Source: Aurantiochytrium sp. KH105
Lineage: Eukaryota > Sar > Bigyra > Thraustochytrida > Thraustochytriidae
Assembly: GCA_003116975.1 (NCBI GenBank)
Contig: BGKB01000024.1
Span: forward strand, 434,001 to 498,000
DNA length: 64,000 bases
Reading direction: 5' to 3'
Both the position numbers and the translations under genes were made by a program. Of the stretch, positions 1 to 7,405 are shown piece by piece (position 1 is the first letter of the stretch; every line of letters begins with the position of its first letter). The notes below the pieces were generated by a model that did not search any database, was not told where the DNA came from, and was given only the letters and a program-made list of their open reading frames with translations.

Positions 1-191
1 CAGTCATTTGCTTTGGCCAGGACTGTCATATTCATGGTTTCACGTTTTCCTCGCTTCGATTCTACAGCACCATCTTCATCATTATCAACGGAATCATTGG
101 CCTCGAGGAGCACTTTCTTGTTCCGATGCTCTTGCTCGCTCTTAGAGGAATCACTGTCAGATCTTTGGCGTTTCAAAGTACCGTCGGCCAT
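1..191 (-). CDS. Unknown protein, N-terminal fragment (runs off left edge)
   Basis: An open frame starts at an ATG at 191 on the minus strand and stays open to the window edge, giving about 63 residues beginning MADGTLKRQRSDSDSSKSEQ. The visible part is charged and Ser/Asp/Lys rich, with no recognisable domain, signal peptide or membrane segment; it looks like a disordered, perhaps nuclear, N-terminus. The gene is head-to-head with the XRCC4-like gene across about 500 bp. The function cannot be called from this fragment. Confidence 0.5.
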   Translation of the reverse strand, partial: MADGTLKRQRSDSDSSKSEQEHRNKKVLLEANDSVDNDEDGAVESKRGKRETMNMTVLAKAND

Positions 192-284
192 TGCTGACTA
201 AATCTAGCTGCGAACGCGCACGCGTGACTTTGTCATGCATTTGCTACCTTTAATCCTTTTTATCGCTCGGCGTGCGGCGCCCTA

Positions 285-336
<52 letters not shown>

Positions 337-686
337 CGTAGGCCGCGCCGCGCGCCGGCGATCTTGCTTTTGCTTGCCCTCTGGCATTGATTTTTTGCGC
401 TCAGCGAATTCCGTTTCATGAGTACCGTTTGTGAAACCACATAACCGACACAATTCGCAAGAAGAATACGAGTTTTGCATGTAACCATCAAGACCGTGTT
501 GGTGCTAATCAACGACCACATGGCGTCCGAGCTTGACCTCGCCAGCCAGACTGCAAAGAAGGGCCGACGCGTGGGCGCGCGCGCGCGGTGGTTCTTGCGC
601 GGCGGCGGCGGCGGCGGCGGTGCCGCCGACGTGCGCACGGCGAAAGGGGCTTTGCGGAAAGGAGCGAAGGTTTGCCGCGCAAGACG
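192..686. promoter_or_regulatory. Head-to-head intergenic region with (CGCA)n microsatellite
   Basis: About 495 bp separate two divergent ATGs, so this should hold both promoters and 5' leaders. It contains a nearly perfect tetranucleotide CGCA tract at about 284-338 and a GGC-triplet run near 600-622. The frame of the downstream gene remains open back to a GTG at 588, but that stretch is Arg-rich translation of GC-rich leader and is not treated as coding. No defined promoter motif was recognised. Confidence 0.5.
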
Positions 687-2471
687 ATGATCTCTAAACT
701 CGAGGTGCTGCTCTCCAAAGCGCGCGACGCACGGACTCGACCTTACTACTTTGCGGTTCGCCCGCTCCCTGCTGCGGCAAGCGCCAGTGCATCAAGACTC
801 GCAGGAGCAGACGCATCCGACGCTGATCATGCTGCGCTGCAACGCGTCAAGGTCAGCTTTACGGATGGCGCAGATGAGTTCTGGGAAGGCGTCTTGGAAA
901 AAGACCATGAGCAGGAGGGCGTCCAAGACCCGGAGGAGGCGACTTCCTTCGTACAGCGCAACCTGGACCGCTTCGACCCATGCGCAAAGATCCCGCTCCG
1001 ATACAAACTGGTCAAGGATCGAAGTACGGAAAACTTTACTCTTGATGTGTCCAAGGTGTCTCAAGAAGGCGTCGCGCACCGCCGTGCGCGCGTGCCCCTC
1101 GTGCGCGTGTCAGATCCCGCGGAGATTTCGAAAGCGCGGAGGCTATTTTTGGACGCCGTCAGCGTGGAACATGCAGCGAAGCGTGCCGCTGCTGCCGAAC
1201 ATGTCGAGGAGATGGGGAAACTACGTTCAAACTATGAGATGGCACTGCGGAATCTGAATGACCTCGCGGATGTTGCCCAGCGGCAGCGCGAGGATCTGGT
1301 CCAAAGATTTGCGCAGGTTCTCAACTACAAGAAAGAGGCAATGCGCAAGGCTCTGACTTCAGGGTTGAACTTTGGCGGCGATGCTCATGAATTCGATGAT
1401 CACGAAAGCCAGGATGCTCATTCTGAAGCTCTCCGTCACAGTCCAGGCGACAACGAAGACGAAAATGGTGAGGACGAGGATGACGATGACGATGGCGACG
1501 GCAAAGTATCAAGCAGCAAAGATCCCCAAGAAAGTTATCAGACAACCTTTGCCAACGCATACGAAACAACAGCAACGCAGGTGTCTCCGTCGCAGAGGCG
1601 ATCACACGCCTCGCCTCTTCAACGAAATGCCCGCAAGGCCAGCCTGATGGAGCCAACGGACTCTCAATCGCCGTCCAAACAGGCCACGAGACGAACGACT
1701 CCAAACCGCGTCAAACGAAGAGTACCATCATCTTCCGCAGCGCTGACGACGCTGACGGGCACTCTGTCGGAAACGATGCCGGGAACGCAGATGGAGTCAG
1801 CGTCGCTCATGCCCTCTTCGCAAACGGTGGATAGCATGCCACCTTGCTTTACGGAAACAACGTCTGACAAGGACCCACAGCAGAAACGATACTTTGTCCT
1901 GGCGCCCGCGAAAACAACGCGAGAACAAATTTGTATTGGGAAAGTCCGCGATTGGCGCAAGAAGCGCGTTGTGGCGACGGTGTGGCGCAAGTGGCTCGAA
2001 AACAATCCGAAAAGTGTCGACCTGGATGACGTGGATCCATACATTCAAGAAGCGGTGCGCCAGAGCGACACCGAGCGGGGCCAAGGTCTGCGCCGCACAA
2101 TTTCGACACACGGGAGTTCGCTTCGTCGCAAACGGTCCTTTTCCACGCACAAGGTGTCAGAGGGGACAAACTCGGCGACGAATGCCGAAGGATCTGCAGC
2201 AAAGAGGCCCAGGGGGGGCTCTGCGAACACTTCGGACCCGAAAACGGACAGCGCTTCGTCCTTTGCTGAACGGGACACCGCCGTGTCCAAGCAAGCTGCA
2301 CAAGCAGCGCAGGCCACGCAAGCAACGCAAGCGCAGGGTGGTGATCATACTAGCCGTACTACTAAAGTCGGAGGTGCCAAGACATCGCTTCTTCTCTTCG
2401 CGACCTCGCAAGACGAGGACGAGGACGGCAGCGACGGAGAGGCTGGTGGCGCCTTTGGCTGGCAAATCTAG
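687..2471 (+). CDS. XRCC4: XRCC4-like non-homologous end-joining protein
   Basis: 594 residues. XRCC4 is the coiled-coil partner of DNA ligase IV in double-strand-break repair. The order of landmarks matches the family: an N-terminal head with DGADEFWEGV (about 60-69; human XRCC4 has a similar DGHSAWTG segment), a strand NFTLDVSKVS (about 116-125), then VSDPAEISKARRLFLDAV leading into a coiled coil, and the diagnostic DLVQRFAQVLNYKKEAMR (about 203-220; human has DLYKRFILVLNEKK). After about residue 225 the tail is long, acidic and Ser/Thr/Lys rich, with one structured-looking basic/aromatic segment around 415-465 (DWRKKRVVATVWRKWLENN), so the protein is much longer than human XRCC4 (about 336). 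The ATG at 687 is chosen because upstream residues are low-complexity and start from GTG. Identification is from motif order recalled from the family, not from an alignment program. Confidence 0.72.
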   Translation: MISKLEVLLSKARDARTRPYYFAVRPLPAAASASASRLAGADASDADHAALQRVKVSFTDGADEFWEGVLEKDHEQEGVQDPEEATSFVQRNLDRFDPCAKIPLRYKLVKDRSTENFTLDVSKVSQEGVAHRRARVPLVRVSDPAEISKARRLFLDAVSVEHAAKRAAAAEHVEEMGKLRSNYEMALRNLNDLADVAQRQREDLVQRFAQVLNYKKEAMRKALTSGLNFGGDAHEFDDHESQDAHSEALRHSPGDNEDENGEDEDDDDDGDGKVSSSKDPQESYQTTFANAYETTATQVSPSQRRSHASPLQRNARKASLMEPTDSQSPSKQATRRTTPNRVKRRVPSSSAALTTLTGTLSETMPGTQMESASLMPSSQTVDSMPPCFTETTSDKDPQQKRYFVLAPAKTTREQICIGKVRDWRKKRVVATVWRKWLENNPKSVDLDDVDPYIQEAVRQSDTERGQGLRRTISTHGSSLRRKRSFSTHKVSEGTNSATNAEGSAAKRPRGGSANTSDPKTDSASSFAERDTAVSKQAAQAAQATQATQAQGGDHTSRTTKVGGAKTSLLLFATSQDEDEDGSDGEAGGAFGWQI

Positions 2472-2889
2472 TCACGGCCCATTCTTCAAAAGAACCACTA
2501 ATTCATCACAAATTTGCATTTTTGCCAGCGAGGCTTGCCTAATTAGAATTCGCACTCCACGCCAACGTGGATACATGCAAATCGGTCGTCTTCTGCCGTG
2601 CCATTTCTCGGTGTACCCCATGGATTATTCACTGGATCCGACCTCCCTGGTCAATCACCCCAATCACCAAAAATGGTTGTCAAATAAAACGCAAAACCAA
2701 AAAAAAAAGAGCTGCGGCCGACTGCGGCAGAGCAGTAGTGCCGTTCTGCGCCGCGCTGGCGACAGAGAGCTTGCGAGCGGCACAGCCTCTGGATCGCAGG
2801 CAACAGGCGCAAGCTTCGATCTTTGATCGGCTTAGCTTAGCTTTGCTCATAATAGTCTCAGCACTGGCAGTTGACAAAGGATAGATAGG
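2472..2889. other. Short tandem intergenic spacer
   Basis: About 418 bp between two plus-strand genes. It contains an AATAAA hexamer at about 2683-2688 followed closely by a run of ten A residues (about 2699-2708), a plausible 3'-processing region for the XRCC4-like gene. The remainder should be the promoter and leader of the next gene. No other feature seen. Confidence 0.4.
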
Positions 2890-4845
2890 ATGGACGCCGA
2901 CATGATGGACGCGGACAGCGACAACAACAACAACAATACGGCGGGAGCCAAGCGTGCGGCGCCGGCCAGCGCGCTCGAAGACGAAGGCACCTCGCAAGGT
3001 GAAAGCAGCGTCTCGAGAAGCGACGATGCGGATAGAACAGGCGCGCTTCGCGCAGAGACGGCGCCGCCGTCTCCAGCACCCTCTCCCGCGCCCTCGACAG
3101 CGTCCTTGGCAGCAGCCTCGACGACGTCTCTGGCAGCTCAATCCACGCAAGACGACGATCCGGGTGAGGTTGAGGCAAAGCGGAGACGCGGAGACCCCGT
3201 CGTGCTTGCTCGTACCGATTCGCAGGGCGGCGACCAGGACCTGATGATTATGGGCCAACCTCCGGTAATGGATGCAGGAGGGGGCAATCATTCACCAGCC
3301 TTTGGCCACGCAGGCAGCAGCACGAGCAGTCACGCAGGTGCAAACCTCGATCGTGGGCCTGATGGCAAAAGTGCACAAGGTGCAAACGCCGAGCCTACCG
3401 ACGAGCTTTTGCAAGAGGTGGCCAATCAATTCTCAACCTTGCTAGATCGCGTCGAAATGCGCTGGCTGCTTGGGATCAAGACGATGATGGCGTCTCTGCG
3501 CACTCTTTTGGAGCGCGCCCGCAGCGGCGGACGCCGGGTAATTCGCGTGGATGACTTGCGCTCTACTTGCTTCGAGACTCATTTTGGGACGGTCCTCCGC
3601 TTGCTCATGGCGATTGGGTGGCGGCCTTCCATGTCAAACATGCATGAAATCGAATTTGATGGGCAGCCCGCACGACTTCACGACGGAAGAAGCGCCGTAG
3701 ACGCCGCGCTCGGCATTGTGGGGTGGATCGAGGACTGCGTGCGGCTGCGCACCGAGCCGGAGACGAGCTCTCTTTTTGCATCTTCTGCGACCAGCATGAC
3801 GATGCGCGTGTACATTGACAAGCGCAGGCGGTCCGTCATATTTCATTTGCCCAGTTCTGCCACAGTGCAAAATCTCTTTGACGCAGTAATTGCCAAGAAC
3901 CCAGTGGCCTTGCAACGCAAAAGGTTTGTTTTGTCCATGGCAGCTTTTCAGCCCGCGCATCTCCGGCGCAGCGCGGACGGAACTCGCACGCTTCGAGACG
4001 CTGGTGCGCACAACGGAACGGTTTTGGTCGCTCAGGAGCCTGTGCGAATGCAGCACGATCCTAATGCCTCGGGCGCAGGGCAACCTTTGTCAGAGGTGCT
4101 TCAGTTACGCGTGCCGGAGAGGCTCGCAGAGGATCGTTTTATGATGCAACATGAGGACGTGGCTGAGCAGGTGCGCGTGTATGTCGCGCGTGGGCTGCCT
4201 GTGAGCCAAGAAGCCATCAAGCAAATGAGCCCTGTGCGACAGCCTCACGCTCCAGTTATTCTCGTGCGGAACTATTGCAGAGACGGCGGTCAGGCCATCT
4301 TTGAAGCCATTTACGCATCAACGCACCTTTGCAGGATGGCGCCGCTACTTCAGATTGGCGATGGTCTACGCATGAGTTTTCCCGCGTTTTCCATGCCGCT
4401 GCACGCCGATTCGTGGACGGCTCACTTTGATGCCTCCTTGGCAGCGGCGTACGGAGCGCTCGAGCGCAGCGCGAGCGCTTCAGCCGAAGATAAAAACGCT
4501 GGCAAGCGCATGCTCGAGGAGTGTGGGTCCGCCCTCACGGCTGGGCGAGAGGCTCAATTACAGTGCTTTGTGCACGGTTGCGCGGAGGAGCCGCGACCGG
4601 TGCTTAACAATTCGTGCAAGACGCTTATTAGCGTGGGCGAGGACGCTATTGTAATCATCAATGGGGCGCCTGTCGTCATGAGGAGTGGCGACGCGCTTGT
4701 CTTTCGAGGAACGCCCGCGCACCCTATTCATCATGGCGTTGCTGAGGTTGCTATTGGCACGCAGCCTGAGTGGGCGTCCATATATCCCTTCATGTACGGA
4801 GCTCGTTTCGTCGTGGACCTCGCACAGTTTCCGCAAGCTGCCTAA
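2890..4845 (+). CDS. PUB domain / ubiquitin-like / AlkB-like C-terminal domain protein
   Basis: 651 residues. The first ~165 residues are low complexity (Asn, Ala/Ser/Pro, acidic). Residues about 170-265 look like a PUB (PUG) domain, the p97/Cdc48-binding fold: a helical part followed by FETHFGTVLRLLMAIGW and EIEFDGQPARL. Residues about 304-387 look like a ubiquitin-like/UBX-like fold (MRVYIDKRRRSVIFHLP through RTLRDAGAHNGTVLVAQE). Residues about 454-650 resemble the double-stranded beta helix of AlkB-like 2-oxoglutarate oxygenases, with SGDALVFRGTPAHPIHHGV in the place of the AlkB GD...G...HG motif. The usual HxD iron ligands before it are not evident (PRPVLNN at the expected place), so oxygenase activity is doubtful. 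A role linking Cdc48 and ubiquitin is inference. Domain calls are from pattern recognition and are moderate to weak. Confidence 0.45.
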   Translation: MDADMMDADSDNNNNNTAGAKRAAPASALEDEGTSQGESSVSRSDDADRTGALRAETAPPSPAPSPAPSTASLAAASTTSLAAQSTQDDDPGEVEAKRRRGDPVVLARTDSQGGDQDLMIMGQPPVMDAGGGNHSPAFGHAGSSTSSHAGANLDRGPDGKSAQGANAEPTDELLQEVANQFSTLLDRVEMRWLLGIKTMMASLRTLLERARSGGRRVIRVDDLRSTCFETHFGTVLRLLMAIGWRPSMSNMHEIEFDGQPARLHDGRSAVDAALGIVGWIEDCVRLRTEPETSSLFASSATSMTMRVYIDKRRRSVIFHLPSSATVQNLFDAVIAKNPVALQRKRFVLSMAAFQPAHLRRSADGTRTLRDAGAHNGTVLVAQEPVRMQHDPNASGAGQPLSEVLQLRVPERLAEDRFMMQHEDVAEQVRVYVARGLPVSQEAIKQMSPVRQPHAPVILVRNYCRDGGQAIFEAIYASTHLCRMAPLLQIGDGLRMSFPAFSMPLHADSWTAHFDASLAAAYGALERSASASAEDKNAGKRMLEECGSALTAGREAQLQCFVHGCAEEPRPVLNNSCKTLISVGEDAIVIINGAPVVMRSGDALVFRGTPAHPIHHGVAEVAIGTQPEWASIYPFMYGARFVVDLAQFPQAA

Positions 4846-5091
4846 TAGTAAGCTTCTTTTTGTGTGTATACGTGTGCGTGTGTCTTTGTGTATGGAGTGG
4901 AGTTTGGGGTTTAAAATTCCATCCTAAGCAGTTTTCGTGTTGTGCGTTACCCGATCGATGGTTGGAAAAGAAGAAATCAGAAAAAAAGGAAGAGACCGAA
5001 AAAGTATAACGTGGTCGACAAAATCTTTGGTTTGGCAGAGCCGCAGCCCATAAATTGAACATCAAAAGCTCTCTAAATCCCTAATCGTAAG

Positions 5092-6993
5092 CTAAAGTGA
5101 CTGGCTAGAAGTTTCGTTGCCGAAAAGATTTGCAGCGTACTTGCGCACATACATGTCCGCAGACTCCACCTTATCCCAATCAATTGGAAGACGCGTGAAT
5201 TCGCGCCGCGCGAGTGGAGTGTCCAGAAGGGGCGGCTCGTCCAGCACAACTTTCACAGTTGCTTCGCGACCGAGCTCCTTGACGCCTTCGGCCAAGCGAG
5301 TCGTCCATGCACGCACGGCTTGCATTGATTTAATGTAGGCTTGCTCCTTTTCGGTGCCACTCACGCGAGCAGTAAAGTCGGGCTTGCCCGCATCGGAACC
5401 GACGACGACAATATACTTGAGCAGGTCCTTGACGGAGGAAGCACCATCTGCGAGCTCTGTAGTCTCGGGGCGCCCGGTGACGTCGATTTTGAAGGCATCC
5501 GGATCGAGGGTACGGGAGGTGTCCTCAGTCGAACGCAAGAGATCACTACGCTCGCTGGGATGAAAGCGGAGGAACCTTAACGGTGCATCAATTTGCTGTG
5601 CTAGGCACTTTGTGACCTTGACCTTGCTTGCAAGATTTTGCTCGAGCAACAGCGAAGGAGACTCTTGCAGAGCAACGCCATCGTCCCAGGCAAAGGTGCC
5701 CGCAGCGAGAATAAGAGCGTCAAGCGCCGGAACACGAGACCGCATGGCTACGGTGAGTCTCGCGACCTCGGGCCACGACGAACAGTCCGCTTCAGTCGTA
5801 AAGACGGCAGGCTCGACCTTGGAAGACGTGCAGGACTTTTGCAAAGGCTCGACTGCGCGGACCAGGGCCGCAGCTGCGTCCAAGCGACCGGAGTCACGAG
5901 CTACCATCACAACAGACCATCCTCGCGTGCGCATCTCCTTTGCCCATGCAAGACCGATACCGGACGAAGCGCCCGTAACAAGAGCAACGCGCGGTTTTTG
6001 TTCATGAAAGAGCCAGCTGGCGGCCTTGTCTCGATATGAGTCAATATCAATCTTGGCGTTTCGTAGTTTTTGCTTCGTGGCAGCATTGAGTCGATTAGGC
6101 ACGTTAAGGTCGAGCGCATAGTCCCAGCTCATGGAGCCGCGATGATCCCGAATAATGTTGCACACCTGATCGACGGTGAGTACCTTCTTTCCATCGTGGC
6201 GCTCTCGCTGCGAAAAGTATTCCGTCATGGGGAGTTTGGCGGTGGGAAAGCCGAGGTGGGATGCCTTGGCCTGGGCAGCGCCCTTTTGTTTGTTGCGATC
6301 GATCAGACCACCGATAATGTACGCTTTGGTTGGATCGAATGCGGTAATTGTCTCTGTGGCGTCTGCGGACAGATAGACGGCATTTCCCGGGTTGTAGAGC
6401 TCGTGAAAGGGTTCGCTGCGTATCGAAAAGTCTCCAATTTCTGCCCATGATGCACCGCCTCCCTGACGCTCAGCAAGCTCCTTTTGCAGCTCAGACGACA
6501 TTCCTGCAAGCACAAGGCAGCTTGGTCGCCATGTCGCCCGATTTTGTCCGTATGTACCGCTGATCTGATGGTACAAGCTCCGGCGAAGGTCACGAGGCAT
6601 GTCCCCAGCAAATTCCATGTCCACGACGATGGTCGGGTTTGACTGCGCAAGCTTGGGCACAGCCTGTTTGGCATCTTTGCGGAGCGCTTGGTCGGCGCTT
6701 CGCGGATTGCTGCCCCTTGCAATAGCTTCTGCTTTGTTACGCCTGGGCGCTTGCTTGGGTTGATCGGGCGTCTTCGCCCTCTTGCGCCGTGCGATCTCCG
6801 TTCGCACGAGAGCAGCTACCTTGCGCTTGAGCGCGTTTTTGGACTCCTTGTCGGCATACTGCTCCAGAAGCGCTTTGTTTTCCTCCTCCACAAAGGCCCG
6901 CACGGCGGCGTACTCTTCGCGACGCCGCTGTTCGGCCTCGTCCACTGGCTGGTGGTGGCGGTCCTGCTCTTCGCCGCCGCCGCTACCGTCCAT
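5092..6993 (-). CDS. TRM10-type tRNA (guanine-9) methyltransferase fused to a short-chain dehydrogenase
   Basis: 633 residues in one uninterrupted frame from an ATG in an excellent context (ACCATGG). After a charged helical N-terminus (about 10-85), a TRM10 SPOUT domain spans about 120-300: VVDMEFAGDM, YGQNR, VYLSADA, the signature AYIIGGLIDRNKQKG containing the conserved catalytic-region Asp, TAKLPMTEY and VLTVDQVCNII. It is followed directly by an SDR Rossmann domain (about 335-600) with TGASSGIG at 340-347. In the SDR active-site segment the Tyr is present (about 553) but the YxxxK Lys aligns with Met (AYIKSMQAVRAW), and NNAG reads LAAG, so dehydrogenase activity may be lost. In humans TRMT10C and the SDR HSD17B10 form the methyltransferase subcomplex of mitochondrial RNase P. 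The visible N-terminus is acidic and not an obvious mitochondrial presequence. Upstream codons to 7098 are open only from a TTG and were excluded. Confidence 0.82.
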   Translation of the reverse strand: MDGSGGGEEQDRHHQPVDEAEQRRREEYAAVRAFVEEENKALLEQYADKESKNALKRKVAALVRTEIARRKRAKTPDQPKQAPRRNKAEAIARGSNPRSADQALRKDAKQAVPKLAQSNPTIVVDMEFAGDMPRDLRRSLYHQISGTYGQNRATWRPSCLVLAGMSSELQKELAERQGGGASWAEIGDFSIRSEPFHELYNPGNAVYLSADATETITAFDPTKAYIIGGLIDRNKQKGAAQAKASHLGFPTAKLPMTEYFSQRERHDGKKVLTVDQVCNIIRDHRGSMSWDYALDLNVPNRLNAATKQKLRNAKIDIDSYRDKAASWLFHEQKPRVALVTGASSGIGLAWAKEMRTRGWSVVMVARDSGRLDAAAALVRAVEPLQKSCTSSKVEPAVFTTEADCSSWPEVARLTVAMRSRVPALDALILAAGTFAWDDGVALQESPSLLLEQNLASKVKVTKCLAQQIDAPLRFLRFHPSERSDLLRSTEDTSRTLDPDAFKIDVTGRPETTELADGASSVKDLLKYIVVVGSDAGKPDFTARVSGTEKEQAYIKSMQAVRAWTTRLAEGVKELGREATVKVVLDEPPLLDTPLARREFTRLPIDWDKVESADMYVRKYAANLFGNETSSQSL

Positions 6994-7405
6994 GGTGATG
7001 CCGCCGAGGTTTCTTATGCGCGAAGCGCCTGCCCGGGCTCGGGCCGTCCGTGCGGCGAGTCCAAGCGTGGTGCAAGTACTCTCTTCGCGCGCTTGCAAGC
7101 TTTGCTCTCGAGGATTGCTGTGCCCAGCGAGCGCCGCGATTTTACGGGTTTTACCTTACTAGCCTATTATCGCCTAGCAGGTCTACTCCGTAAAGAACGC
7201 GTGCCTAAAGCCAAGATCGACCAAGACCAAGACCAAGAACGATCAGACCGGCCAAGACCAGGCAAGACCAAGGCCAAGACCAGGAGCGAGGCACAATCAG
7301 CAAAACCGGCCCGGGCACGCACGTCGAGGGCGCTGGGCTCCTTTTCAGGAAAGAATCTGACGACGTGTAAAAGAGACGGCGCGGGCTGGCAACGACGGTG
7401 GTCCA
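6994..7405. promoter_or_regulatory. Head-to-head intergenic region, TRM10-SDR / DEAH-like
   Basis: About 412 bp between divergent ATGs. It contains a purine-biased stretch at about 7215-7290 rich in repeated CCAAGA/CCAAGACC units, a short degenerate tandem repeat on the plus strand. Both promoters should lie here. No other feature seen. Confidence 0.45.

Noticed and set aside
588-686. N-terminal extension of the XRCC4-like gene
   Set aside because: It starts at GTG and translates the GC-rich leader into Arg/Cys runs; the ATG at 687 fits the family start.
6994-7098. Arg/Ala-rich extension of TRM10-SDR that looks like a mitochondrial presequence
   Set aside because: The extension begins at a TTG, not ATG; the ATG at 6993 has an ideal context. 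An upstream spliced exon cannot be excluded.
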